From Patagioenas fasciata (lineage: Eukaryota > Chordata > Aves > Columbiformes > Columbidae), in NCBI RefSeq assembly GCF_037038585.1, contig NC_092520.1, positions 3,362,501 through 3,426,500 on the forward strand: DNA of 64,000 nt, in the 5' to 3' direction. Made by a program: the position numbers and the translations under genes. Shown here piece by piece: positions 38,905 to 51,409 of the stretch (positions within the stretch are counted from its first letter, which is position 1; each line of letters starts with the position of its first letter). The notes below the pieces were generated by a model. That model saw nothing but the letters and a program-made list of their open reading frames with translations, did no database searches and had not been told where the DNA came from.

Positions 38905-39078
38905 AAAAAATGCATGTGCAGAAAATCAGGCTGTGCAGAAAACTCATGGACAGAAAATCATGCATGCATAGAAAACCGTGAATGCATTGAAAAAAAAGCA
39001 TATGCATAGAAAAAAAAGCATATGCACAGAAAAAAAATGCATAGAAAATAAAATAATGCACAGAAAAAAAATGCACAC
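38905..39078. repeat. Degenerate 17-20-bp tandem repeat with phased A-tracts
   Basis: Units resemble GCATATGCATAGAAAAAAAA, with TGCATAG or TGCACAG followed by a run of A. Three A8 runs start at 38990, 39010 and 39030, exactly 20 bases apart. Earlier units have shorter A4 runs at 15-18-base spacing. Confidence 0.85.
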
Positions 39079-39834
39079 CGAATTCTTGGGGAAGACAGTT
39101 TTCTGGGTTACTGATCCGTTCTGATCACCTAGAATTGAAGGCGGACAAATGCAGCAGCGCTTTTATCTTCACCACTGTCAGCAAGCAGAGAACTCGGTTG
39201 CTTATTGCAAACAATTCACGGCCAAGGGTACATGTGGATGCCAGAGGAATCCACCTCCACATCACCAAGTACTTTGAACTGGGAAAGCAACTCTGCATTG
39301 CCAAGAGCATGTAAACATGGCTATAGGATTCTTCCACTGAGTGGATACCATAAGGTCAGGATTTTCAGAAATGTTTAGAAAGTGCTTAGCTTCTGCCTTC
39401 TGAAAATGAGATCCTTTAAGCTGCCACACAGCGGGATCTTCTAGCAAGGCTAAGCACCTCATTTTACTCATCAGCAACATGAAATATTGACTTGAGAGAC
39501 TTGGTATCACTACGAGCTTATGCCCTGGAGTCACGGTGTGTCACTCAGATGAAGGAATGAGCTGAGTTACGGGTTTTTCCATGCTGTATTTCGTAACAGT
39601 CCCATGACATTGCCTACAAATCCCATGATGTGCCTTGCTTCCAAGAACTGTCAAGCACTTCACAAGTGAATATGGTTTATAATCCCTGGAGAGGTGGAGC
39701 GGGAGCTTCTTTAACCCCTCCGGTGATCCTGGGCTACTGTCAACCTGAGACCATGAGCATCACAGGGCCAGAGAGCAAGAATAAGCGTGACCCTATGGCC
39801 CAAATCTCTGGTGCGTCTTGACCCAACTGATCTG

Positions 39835-39916
39835 CTACAGGTCACAGGAGATCTGTAGCAAAGCTGAGACCTGAATCCCCCATCCCATGTCCTGTGCTCT
39901 TAACCACAACACTGCC
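39835..39916 (-). repeat. MIR-like SINE fossil
   Basis: 'ggtcacaggag', then 'aaagctgagacctgaatccc' and 'gtgctcttaaccacaacact' follow the antisense order of MIR, including its tRNA-derived head (GTGGTTAAGAGCAC on the minus strand). Confidence 0.6.
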
Positions 39917-40069
39917 TTTCCCCTTATAGCTAAGCTTTGAGGACAAGATTGAGGGCAGATATCTGACCTATTTCAGCCACCATTGCATCCTTTTAAACGT
40001 CCTCTGCTTGATGCCACTCTTGCCAATTTGCCATTTTAAGGTCTCATCCTGGTGGCGGCTGCACAGCCT

Positions 40070-41019
40070 GGCTCCCATCCCTGGCTTCCATTTCTGTTTA
40101 ATCTCTTTATCAATGATCTGGATGAGGGGATCAAGTGCACCCTTAGTAATTTGCAGGCGACACCAAGTTGGGTGGAGTGTTGATGTGCTGGAGGGTGGGA
40201 AGGCCATACAGAGGGGTCTGGCCCGGCTGGGTCGATGGGCTGAGGCCAATTGTCTGAGGTTCACCAAGGCCAAGTGCCGGGTCCTGCACTGGGGTCACAG
40301 CAACCCCAGGCAGCGCTACAGGCTCGGGGAAGAGCGGCTGGAAAGTGCCCGGCGGAAAAGGAGCTGGGGGTGTTGGTACCAGCGGCTGAACATGAGCCAG
40401 CGTGTGCCCAGGTGGCCAAGAGGCCACCAGCATCCTGGCTGGGACCAGTACTGGTGTGGCCAGCAGGCCCAGGGCAGTGACCGTCCCTGTGCTGGGACCT
40501 GGGGAGGCCAAACCGCCAATCCTGGGGGCAGTTTTGTACCCCTCACACCAAGAAAGGCCTTGAGGTGCTGGAGCGAGTTGAGAGAAGGGAACGGAGCTGG
40601 TGAGGGGCTGGAGCACAAGTGTGATGGGAGCGGCTGAGGGACCTGGGGGGTTCAGTTGGAGAACAGGAGCTGAGGGGAGACCTTCTGATCTCTGAACTGC
40701 CTGAAAGGAGCTTGGAGCCAGGGGGGTCGGGCTCTGCTCCCCAGGAACAAGCACCAGGAGCAGAGGAAACGGCCTCAAGTTGTGCCAGGGGAGGCTGAGG
40801 TTGGGAACAATTGTTCTTGGGAACAATTTCTTCCCCAAAGGGCTGTGGGGCATTGGAACAGGCTGCCCAGGGCAGTGCTGGAGTCACTATCCCTGGAGGG
40901 TTGGACAGACGGACATGAGGTTCTCAGGGACATAGGTTAGTGCCAGGGGTGGGTTAATGGTTGGACTCAAGGATCTTGAGGATCTCTTCCAACTGAAATG
41001 ATTCTGTGATTCTGTGATT
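40070..41019 (+). repeat. Long CR1 LINE 3' fragment (about 950 bp) with dead RT
   Basis: The longest uninterrupted CR1 of the window. Its 5' part encodes the C-terminal end of the reverse transcriptase ([15 protein letters not shown] sequence). The catalytic FADDTKL appears as FAGDTKL at 40150-40170, with one aspartate lost, and the frame shifts soon after. The 3' part is the 'ccccaaagggctgtgggg' subtype ending 'gattctgtgattctgtgatt'. It is not a functional gene. Confidence 0.92.
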
Positions 41020-42867
41020 GTCAAACGATTTGCAAAGCCCTGACAAATAAACCAGAGGTGTAGGATGAACACTTTCCCAGATCTTTTGAGTCTCTGGATC
41101 TTACCCCATTACAGCAAGGAGCTCTGAAAGAGACAGAGAGATGTTTTCTCTTCCAAGCACTCAACAACTGATGGTTTGTCACAGCAGCAGTTACACTAGC
41201 ATCACCACCTCCTCCGGTCATTGGTTACCCATGGTCAACGCCAGGATCATCCTGGGTGTTCATCTGTAGAAGTGATGAGTAACCCCTAATGAGAGCAGGA
41301 GCTGATCAAATCCGAGGAGCCATCCCAGCATCTGTACTTGCTTTTAGCATTCAAATGCACAACACGAAGTTTTACTCTATATTCAAACTGTCATCATATT
41401 AGCAAGAAGGGGCCTCTATATGAACACAGCCAAACGTGGATTATTTTGTACGTGACCCCAGAAAATGTCTTGGGTCTTCTTAAGTCATTATGAAGCATCC
41501 TTTTTCTCTACAAGTCACACATTGTGTTTCAAGATGGAATTGAAATTTAGACTGTATTTTGAAATTGGCTTTTGTATAATTATTCTGAGCAGAGAGAAGA
41601 TTCCCTACCAAATAAGCCTGTGGACCAAAGTTTCCTAAAGGCATTTATGTAGGTCCTATAAAAATGCAAGTTTCTGTGTGTAAAGCTGTCTAGAGCAGGG
41701 TCAGCAAGTCCCCTTCTCCCATGGGAGGAGCCCTTTCCTCTGAGGACATCTTTGCTCCTCACATGGAGACAGCTACTCTGGCCAACCCGCACTTGACCGC
41801 TCCAAGGACATACCCACAGAAGCAGGGAATCTGTAGGGTTCTTCATCCCAGCATGGTGGGGAACAAGATCAGTCTGATGTTCTCCCTGGGTGGCTTGGGC
41901 ACTTCGAGGCTTGGTGTCCTCTCCTGGCTCTTTTTTCTGTCTCATTTTGTCACTGATTTTGGTTTGCTCCTGGTTTAGATTCTCATTTCTAGTCTCAGCT
42001 TGAGTTCTGCTTCAGGTCTTGGCTATAGGGTTCTGGCCACTGAACCAGAGGATTATCCAGCCCCGAGACATTAAGAAATCACTTTTCCAGATGAAAATTA
42101 TCTTCTTCTGTGAAAGCACAATAAAGTAGTGTTTGCACAAAGGGCTTGTTCCACTTTGGGTTACTCACCTCCTCTCATTTACAGACAAATCCAGAGGATG
42201 GTCCTGACATTGGCCTTGGGGCTATCAGCCACTGCACTACAAAACCTTCGAGGACAGAGACTGTCCCACTAAAAAAAAGAGGGGTTGAACATTATATATG
42301 ATTGACTAAATGTGAGTCGCAGTCACTCCGAGCTAACCAGGATGGAGGTTAATTTATGGTAATTTTCTGAATAATGAGGTTCCTCTACTCATAGTAGGTT
42401 GTCCCTTGAGGTGAATAACAAAGCTGGAGCAGCCTGTGCTTCGGCTGTTCTCTGATTCCTCAGTCCTGGAGAAGACCTAGGGAGAAAAGGGTGGAAATCA
42501 GAGAAACCTCAGGGATGCTCTAAGTGAGGATGGGGATGGGCTTGGCTCACAAACACATATGAAGAAAAGCAGAAAAGTACCTTGTGCACCTGATCACTTC
42601 CTGAGTCTGTCATCTGCATTGATCTGAGATACAAGAAATTCCTCGACTGAAAATGGACTGGTGTTTTGGGGGTGCCCAAGAACAAACCAATGGCTTTGGG
42701 GTATAAATATGAAGAAGGAAATACTCCTCCCACAGGCCAACTTCCAACAGCTCTTTTCTGCTGGAAGCACTTTCAGACTCGCGGCAATCCTGATAAGCCC
42801 ATGTTCTCGAACTCCCGAAGTTGAGATGAGAATCAAAATATAAATAATTGCACACACATATACATAA

Positions 42868-42927
42868 TAGAATCATAGAATGCCCTAAACTGGAAGGGAC
42901 TTGCAAGGATCATTGAGTCCAACTCAG
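42868..42927 (-). repeat. CR1 LINE 3' tail
   Basis: 'atagaatcatagaatgccct' then 'aaggatcattgagtccaact' is a short reversed terminus. Confidence 0.85.
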
Positions 42928-43194
42928 AACAAATGACTAAGATTCAAGGACAAAAACAAAATTCAAAAATTCAAAACTATGTACATACACACAAGCACCT
43001 ATACCAGTATAGATGATTATGGAGGTTTTGATGGGTCCAACTGAATGGATTAATATGGTATGGTCTGCAGAAGTGTGGATTGATAAGAGACATATAATAG
43101 AAGACAGATACAGAGAAGGGAATGATCTTGTTTTCACGCACATACTGGATGGGAGAAAAAACAATGGGCCTAATTACAGTCAGGAAAATCTGGG

Positions 43195-43376
43195 TTAGGA
43201 ACAGATTGGCCAGAAAGGTTGTGGCATCTGCATCATGGAGAATCTTTAAGAGCACTTTAACACGGTGTCTGCCTGGTGACATATGACATGGATGGACTTG
43301 ATCCTCCCTGGAGATCAAGGGTATGGCCCTGCTGACCTCTTAATATCCCTTCCCAGCCCTATTTCTCTATGATTAC
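43195..43376 (+). repeat. Old CR1-like 3' fragment
   Basis: 'gaacagattggccagaaagg', 'ttgtggcatctgcatcatgg' and a 'ttcccagccctatttctcta' end follow the CR1 3' order at high divergence. Confidence 0.5.
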
Positions 43377-45934
43377 AGTGCTGGGAACAGTAATATCATC
43401 TGTATTCTCACCTCCACTTCTCTAAGAGGATTCCCCCCAGGATGTGCCTTAGCTAATAGGCTTCGGCAGATCTTTCATGAGGCCAGCTTTAGCATGACCT
43501 GCTAGGAAGTGATCAATACCTGTTCCTTCCTACTGACAGCAGTGGCCAAAATTTTTGCCCATTATCAGTATTCATTCCTTCTACTGTTCTGTGCTGGTCA
43601 ATATAAAAGAAAGTGAGGTGGTAGGAGGCCTCTTTACTAAAATAAAGCTTTCAGTGAAGACTTAAAGTTTATTTCTGGACTGAGGTCCAGAATCCAGGCC
43701 CTTGGTGTGGGATGTGGAGGTCACACACCAGCTGGCTTTGGGGTCTTACTGTTCTCTTCATTTCTCCAGCTCTTGGCCCTAGGATTTGGCTCTGTCTTAG
43801 GACTTTCAGAGTTGTGTTCTCGCCTTCGTCTCTCTGAACACCATAGGGAAAGTGCCTGGGGTTCAGATCTCTTTTCTCCCCAAACTGGTGAGCTGTGGGT
43901 AGGCCACACTGACTCAAATGCTACTTCTCCAGCACATGCAGAGCATTTCCAGCTTCAACTTTGTCCTCACAAATCTCCTCCCAGACATAGGTTAAGAAGA
44001 TAGAATAGTTTTATTATTTCAGAGCAAGGCCAAGCTACTTCAGTAGGACTTCTTCATTGGTGACCAACAGAAGATGCCTGAGAAGAATGGGACAAGCACA
44101 AGGTAGAGGTCCTCCATAAGATTTTCCCAGATCCCAGCAATTTGCAATCTGGGTCTTCTTGACCACATGTTATCTTTATATTTAACAGTAAATCCCATGA
44201 ATGCTTTTGCCCAGTTCCCTCAGAAGATTTTTTTTCCAAACCTTTCATCTTCACAGCTGATTCCAAAGTTAGAAACTTTCACACATCTGGACTTCAAACT
44301 TGTTTCATCACATGGGAAGGAGATCTTGGAGTCCTTAAGGGTAGTCCTCTGAAAAGGTGGGCTCTTTCTTAGCGGTGGCTAAAAAAAAAGCAAATAGGAT
44401 GATATGAATTATTAGGAAAGGAATAAAGAATAAAAATGAAAGCACCTCTATACAACTGAATGAATTCATGATGTGAGTCAATATTCAAGCAATGAGTGAA
44501 ATTCTGGTCTGAGGACGACAAAAAAGGATAATCAGAGCTACAAACCTCTTCCATAGATGGAGGCACATGGTAGAAGTCCTCAGCCCAGGAAAGAGATGAT
44601 GGAGGGGATGGCAACAGCAGTTTGTGAAACTCTGAATGGAGAGCGGAAGGTGGTGAAGCAATTTTCTCTTGGAACTCAGGAAATAGGGAACATCCAAGGA
44701 AACCTTTGCCCAGACATTTTTGAAGAAAATCAAAATAAGTTTTCCTTTGTTTTCCCTTTTTCTGGAACACACTGTCAGCAGGAGCTGGGGTGGCCAAAAG
44801 TATGCGGGTTCAAGAAGAATCAGAAAAAATCGTGGAAGATAAGTCCAGTAGACTCCTAAATGCGACACCTGAAATACCATCTCCTGCTCTCCTGGGAGTG
44901 AAAATTACAGCAATATCAGTGTTCCTCTGTTTTGTGAGTCTCACTGTTGACCATAAGAAGAGACAGGACATGAACTGACACCCAAAACCTACATAAGCTC
45001 CTGTGTCCTTCAAAATGTTGAAGCAAACACACCAGGTGCTTCTTCAGATCCCATCACCACTTGGCTGCTTGAGCTATGCAGGAACATGTGAACAAAGGAA
45101 CATCCTTACTTTTGTAGGTTTTCTAAAAAGTGGCTTAAACTCCTTCTCAAGAGCAGCAGATGAAATCAAATAGAGATGATTTAGCATCAAAACAACCCTG
45201 CAGAATTGGGGTGCAGTATGTACTACCCTTGCACAACTGTCTGAATTTAAATTCTCAGTTTCTAGTCATCTGTCCTCTTTCTTATCCACGCAAGATTAAA
45301 CAACTTCTTCATATATACATGACTTCAAATGGATAGCCTGAAATCCTACCCAGATTATGAGAAGTGGAAGGGAATTAACCAAGCAAAATTTTTAATCCCC
45401 GTAGAAGAGCAAAGGGGAAAGAAAATATCTGGGAAATATAATGAAATCCACAGGCTTTATGATCTTCCACATCTCACCTTTCACTCAGTTGCCTCTGTAT
45501 TTAAACTTATAATGTCCATTTGTCTCTGAAGACACAGGTCAGGGAATTTCAGTAGCATGTCCTGGCATCATTAATGTCATGTACAAGGACAGCAGTGACC
45601 TCTGTGCTGCACACATGTTCTCAGCTAAATGTGAAATCCATTCCATCTCAGTCCTTGGCCAAAGGATGTGGACATCCTGGACACAAGGAGGTCTGGTACA
45701 ACAGGATTCTAGGTGTTTCTACAAGGGAGCTGATGCCAACTGGACTGACAGATTAAAAAGGAATGAGAGAGAAAACAGAGACTAACAGAGATGGTCAGCA
45801 AAAGAGGACATGGATCTGCAGGAACTATTGAGCCACAGGGCTAACATGGAGAGGACTTTTACTTTATCTGTGTTATTTACACTTTGCAAGGAAGGGAACC
45901 AGTTTCATACTTAAATACTTGTCAAATAATCATA

Positions 45935-46078
45935 GAAGTGGTGGATGAACCATCCCTGGAGACATCCCAGGTCAGGTTGGACGGGGTTCTGAGCAACCTG
46001 AGCTGGTGAAGATGTCCCTGCTCATGGATGAGCTTTGAAGGTCCCTTCCAACCCAACCCCTTCTGTGATTCTATGATC
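45935..46078 (+). repeat. CR1 LINE 3' end
   Basis: 'gtggtggatgaaccatccct' to 'cttctgtgattctatgat', with a small deletion after 'tgctcatgg'. Confidence 0.9.
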
Positions 46079-46939
46079 GCCTCTTTAATTCTGATTTTTA
46101 AGTATAAATTTAGCAATTCTATTTACTTGCTTTAAAATAATCAGTAATTTCAACTTGCTTCCTTTAAAACAATTGTAATTTCAACCTGTTTGGCCTATTT
46201 ATATTATTCCTTCTCCTTCTCTCTATATATTATACATATTCCTGGAAACCCTTCTTAGACACTCCAGCACTATAGGTTGGGATGAAGAGCCATGTAGAGG
46301 CTCTATAGAGAGTAAATACAACCTCAGGTAACCAGATGAAGTTTTGTCCTTCAGGTTGGAGATGCCACCAACAAGTACCACCCTTACACTGCATTTCCTG
46401 GCCTGATCCTGCAGCTGTGAAGTGCACAGAGAACATCTGCAGAAACATTGTGCAGTCAGCGTGACTCCCCGGGTGAGTAAAGGGTTGCAGGACTTGGTCT
46501 GTCTGGTGCCTGCTGCCCACATGCATCTGTGGAATGACTCCGTTGGGACCAGCAGGAGTTGTGAAATCAGCCTGGTACCTTTTCCCTGCAGACTTGGTTA
46601 ATTCTGAGTTGTTTTATATTACGGCAGTGATGCAACCCCCTAAATTTAACACCATGGGGGACTGAGGTGCCTTTAGTCCATTGATCCACCACACGTGATC
46701 TATAAATAGAGCCCTGCAACTGCAGGACTGTAACAAATATTACAGAAATTATGTGCTATCTATAGCACAGAAATTGCAGGCTATTCTAACATGCTGGGAA
46801 GGCTCGGGTTATTGCCCAAATTGGCTGAGCCAGGAGCAATCGAAAGACAACCTCCCGTGGGATGTCCTGTACACCTTGCAGAATGTGGTAGTAATGATTT
46901 GATAGTGTAGTTCAACTGACTTCCTGAGGGAAGAAGATC

Positions 46940-47337
46940 ATGGAACAGTTTGGGTTGGAAGGGACCTTCAAAGCTCCCCCAGTGCCACCCCTGCCATGAG
47001 CAGGGACATCTTCACCAGCTCAGGTTGCTCAGAGCCCCATCCAGCCTGGCCTGGGATGTCTCCAGGCATGGTTCATCCACCACCTCTCTGGCCAACCTGG
47101 GCCAGGCTCTCACCACCCTCAGGGGCAACAATTTCTTCCTCATGTCCGGCCTGAATCTCCCTCCTTTGGTTTAAAACCATCACCCCTTGTTCTGTCGCAA
47201 CAGGCCCTGCTAAAAAGTCTGTCCCCATCTTTCTTATAAGCCCCATTTTAAATATGGAAACGCCACACTAAGGTCTCCCCATAGCTTCTCTTCTCCAGCT
47301 GAACATCCCAACTCTCTCAGTCTGTCCTCACATGAAA
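46940..47337 (-). repeat. CR1 LINE 3' end (about 400 bp)
   Basis: It opens 'gatcatggaacagtttgggt' and continues through CACCCCTGCCATGAGCAGGG and 'cctcatgtccggcctgaatc'. Confidence 0.92.
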
Positions 47338-48429
47338 GGCTGAGAGATTCAAATACAAATTCCTATTCAAATATCCTTCTTCGTTCATCATGGGGAGGTA
47401 GTCTTCATCTCCTCTCCTTGAGACAAATCCCTGAACATGAATACATACATGGTCTTAACATCAAGGCAACACCTATTGCCTCCAAACTGGCATCTCCCAG
47501 TTCGCAGTCCTAAGGAGCCCTTTCTTACGTCTTAGAAAGATCACCAGCATTCTCCAGATTTCTAAAAAGCATCAGCTTTTCTCCATCCAAGAGATGACAC
47601 ATGACACGGAGCAGAGACCCCCTGGTTGGAGGGAGACAGTCTCCAAGGAAACAACCCAAAACCTCTTCTCATGAACCAGAGGTACTGAGAGTATGTTATG
47701 GCTAAGCCTTGAGAAACCAAACAGCCGTGAAGAAGTGGTTAACTCACCCCTTCGCTCTGTAGAAAGGTGGTCCCTTCTCAGCAGGTTACTGTGCAAGGAT
47801 GGGGTGCATCTTCTTCTCTGCTCCCCTATCAGAAGAGGTCCCACCTGGTGTGCAGGGCTGAAACTCTCAAGGACAATTGCAGGATTTTGTAGCAAATGAA
47901 GGATTTCCCCACATTCTTCTTTTCTCTGCATGAAGAACAAGGGTGCTGCTGCGCAAATGTCACCAAAGGGCTTGGAAAGATTTGCTGTGGCAGGTAAAAT
48001 CCTTAGAAGATGGAAACAACCAGAAATGGGTAGATCCCGTGGTGAGCATCTTGGTTATGTCCAAGCAAATTGAGGGTCATTTGTAGGGCTGATTTCTCCT
48101 TTTTTCATCCGCTTTTCGCTATCATTTTGGGATTGATGGATCCTGCACAGGATTTAGGACCAGAGCTGTCCTGCCCATGGTGGTGGAGATCCCTGGAGAG
48201 GTTGGCCTGGCTGCAGGGTCAAGGGAGGACAGACAGCCTGGGCTAATAATAGCATTACAGCCTCCCTCTCTGGCCCTGGACAAGCCCAGGGGATGGAGGA
48301 TGTAAGAGGCTTTCAACAGGGATTCGCTTGGCGTGAGAGCTGGGATGGAGGTGGGGAGGTGAGGAGGAGAACTTGCCTTGCTGTCATCAGAAACACATGG
48401 TCTGGGCATGGATGGTCACCCCTGCAGGT

Positions 48430-48462
48430 TTGTGCCTCAGTTTCCCCACCTGTGGTAGGAGG
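48430..48462 (+). repeat. MIR-like SINE fossil
   Basis: 'tgtgcctcagtttccccacc' matches the conserved sense MIR 3' stretch. Confidence 0.45.
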
Positions 48463-49030
48463 CTGGTGCTGTCCCAGGGCTGTCTGGTTTCAAACACAGA
48501 GTTTTGAGGAGTTCGCAGGGAAACCTTTAGGAAAATGCAGTCTTCATCATGGGGGAGAGCTGAAAATGCCAATTTTACTTTGGAGAAGTATAACACAAGA
48601 TTAATATGATGCTTCCTAAAAGAACATGGAAGCCTCCAAGCTTTCAACAAGTGGGAACCATGTTTTCCCTATTATATTTCAACAGTTCCCTATGCCTCAT
48701 TTCCCAACACCCTTCTTAATGAAAGCAGTAAACATAATTGAGAAAAATACTAATCCTCCCTCTTTTTTTATGGTGTCAAATCTTGTTTTGCAAAAACCTT
48801 CCAATTGGATTAAAGCGTAGCTGGTTAACTGCTTATTACTAATTCTCCAGTCCTCATTTTATGCAGGGACCAAAGTTCTTTAGCCATACAGTTAATTTTT
48901 AAGTGCTCTAATTTTAGACTGTATCTAGGCAGCTCTACCCTGACTTGCCGCCAGCAGCCAAAATCTGGCTCTGCTCAGTGACTTGCATAAATCTTCCTAT
49001 CTGTATGGTGGTGAAAAGCAAGGGTTGGGC

Positions 49031-49063
49031 TTTTTTTATATATATATATATATAATATATTTA
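49031..49063. repeat. (TA)n microsatellite
   Basis: About ten TA copies follow a T run. Confidence 0.85.
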
Positions 49064-49516
49064 TATGTCTTATTTTGGTTTTAATACCCTCCAGCACAAA
49101 GCTCACTCTGAAGTCTCTCTCACAGTTTTGGCCTGAACTTTGCTTCTACTTGTGAAAAAAAGAGGTGTAAGTGCAGCTTAAAATGACAACACATAGCTAC
49201 ATTTCAAAACCTCTGTAATGTTAAATGACTTTTAACTCCATGAACAGAAAACACAAGTGCTATGAAAATAGCTGATTCCAGCTTTGGGCTCCAAAGCAGT
49301 TTTACCATTAAATAGTGAGTAGCAGAGGATGCACTCTTTGCCCCAATACTACCCAAAATACTGTCTGTGTCCCCACTGAATGTGAGATGAGGATTTATTG
49401 TGTTGGTTCTCCTACCCAAGATTGCACCTAATTTATGGTGAGCCATCAGAAAGGATACAGGACCATATGTCCTACAGGTGGACATAACAACTGGTGGGAT
49501 GCCCATTGGCCTTTGA

Positions 49517-49712
49517 CCCCCTTCCCTTCCCTTCCCTTCCCTTCCCTTCCCTTCCCTTCCCTTCCCTTCCCTTCCCTTCCCTTCCCTTCCCTTCCCTTCC
49601 CTTCCCTTCCCTTCCCTTCCCTTCCCTTCCCTTCCCTTCCCTTCCCTTCCCTTCCCTTCCCTTCCCTTCCCTTCCCTTCCCTTCCCTTCCCTTCCCTTCC
49701 CTTCCCTTCCCT
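49517..49712. repeat. Perfect (CCCTT)n microsatellite, about 39 copies
   Basis: An uninterrupted pentanucleotide array of 196 bases without a single variant unit. The minus strand reads AAGGG, a pure purine strand with GGG runs spaced by two adenines. The repeated FPSLP or GREGK frames are artefacts. Confidence 0.97.
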
Positions 49713-50097
49713 GATGGGATGCTCTTCACTCAAAATTGATTTTAACACAGTCTGGATAACTGTAAACTTTGCCACACTGGCTGCACTATTTTTCTTTATT
49801 TATTTCTTTCCTGGGAATGTCCAGATGAATAAGTCCCAGGGATGTGTTGATGCACGCCTGAGGTGCCCATGCTATATGCAGAAATCCCTCTGCAGGAAAG
49901 GCTTTGCTCTGCATTGCAAACATCCCCTTCCTAAGCAAATTCTTTGAAGGACAAACCTGATAAATACCTGTGAGATAACAGTTCAGTGTGACACCAAAGT
50001 CTGGGGAGGGTGTAAAGCACGACTTGGCTGAAAATCAGACTGGGGTTGGGGTTAGGAGACATCTGTGGCCACATGAGGTGGATCCTCAGAACTTTAA

Positions 50098-50422
50098 AGG
50101 GACCTATAAGGAAGATGGGGACAGACTTTTGAGCAGGGCCTGTTGTGACAGGACAAGGGGTGATGGTTTTAAACTAAAGGAGGGAGATTCAGGTTAGACA
50201 TGAGGAAGAAATTTTTTGCAATGACAGTGGTAAAATACTGTCCCAGGTTGTCCAGAGAGGTGGTGGATGCTCCATCCCTGGAGACATCCCAGGCCAGGCT
50301 GGACGGGGCTCTGAGCAACCTGAGCTGGTGAAGATGTCCCTGCTCATGGCAGGGGTGGCACTGGATGAGATTTGAAGGTCCTTTCCAATCCAAACTATTC
50401 TATGGTTCTATGATTCTATGAT
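50098..50422 (+). repeat. CR1 LINE 3' end
   Basis: 'gggacagacttttgagcagg' to 'ctatggttctatgattctat', with the CATGGCAGGGGTGGCACTGG block. Confidence 0.92.
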
Positions 50423-51098
50423 CCAGCTGCAGATGCAAAGGCCAACCAGTGCAATGACCATGGTGATGCTCAGACATGTGCAGGTATCTCAGTATGGGCT
50501 CTGTTGAGCTCTCCTGGAGAGGGGGGTGTTGCTCCCTGCTCACTCAGCTCTTTCTGGCTCTGGACATGGGGGTGCATGTCTTTGCACCTTGGCAAAAAAC
50601 AAGTCAGCATCACTGAACCATGCAGGTGGCCTTGCCCATAGTGACTTTATGCATCTATAACACATTGTCCTGCCATGCTCCAGTTGTCAAGTGTATGACC
50701 CCTGGTTGTTGTTTGTGTAATGAGGAATAGGCCATGAAGAGTTTGTTGACAGGTTTACAGATACCCCTGTACACAATTATTCTGTATGTTTGAAGTGTGG
50801 CTGGTTCCTGCCCATTCAACTTTTCTAGGGGTGGAGCACTGGAAAAGACCAGTCCTGACTCCTAAAATCATAACACCTAACTCAAAAGCATGCACAGAAA
50901 ATCAAATCCAGGCATTGCTGTTCACCTGGGGTGACAAAACATTTCCCCACACACATTTGCGAACACAACTTGCAGGATCCCACCAGAAGTCACAACCAGG
51001 AAGCAGGAGAGACCAAGGGGAGCTTTGAAGCTGATGGAGTCCAGACTAAGGAAAGGGGTGAATGACCGAGCATGAAATTTCTACAGTTACCTAGGATT

Positions 51099-51129
51099 AT
51101 AGAATCATAGAATAATTTGGTTTGGACGG
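51099..51129 (-). repeat. CR1 tail, left of LTR insertion
   Basis: 'tagaatcatagaataatttg' and 'gtttgga' match a reversed CR1 terminus that stops abruptly at the LTR. Confidence 0.8.
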
Positions 51130-51183
51130 TGTCACGGAGGCACCCCGAGGTTAGTTTAAGGGACAACAGGGTCCAAAACAACT

Positions 51184-51189
51184 TTTATT
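51184..51189 (-). terminator. LTR poly(A) signal AATAAA
   Basis: TTTATT on the + strand lies 55 bases from the LTR's 3' boundary, where a retroviral poly(A) signal is expected. Confidence 0.6.
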
Positions 51190-51409
51190 AAACTGGTGAG
51201 AAATAGGGTTTTAGCACTCCAAAAATGACTTAAATACAGGTTCGGATGTCAGTTGAGGAAAATTATTAAAGGGCAGCAACTAATACAACAGGCGGTCCAC
51301 AGAGTGCATGCACGTGGCTTCACCAAAACAATGCAGGAGCCGCCCCTGAGTCCCGGAGGAGTCCACACTTGCCTGAACACGGTGTGGAATTATTTTAAAG
51401 AGATACATA

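Noticed and set aside
39835-39916. tRNA gene
   Set aside because: Only a tRNA-derived SINE head is recognisable; no cloverleaf with anticodon arm can be formed.
40008-40887. Open frames of 209 codons (+) and 236 codons (-) as a possible host gene
   Set aside because: Both fall in a CR1 copy, and related frames recur at 13.7, 19.4, 57.1 and 16.9 kb.
49517-49712. Interstitial telomeric repeat
   Set aside because: The unit is CCCTT, five bases, and not the vertebrate telomere unit CCCTAA.
49435-49947. Open frames of PFPSL or GREGK repeats
   Set aside because: Direct translation of the perfect CCCTT array; a pentamer array repeats every five codons in any frame.
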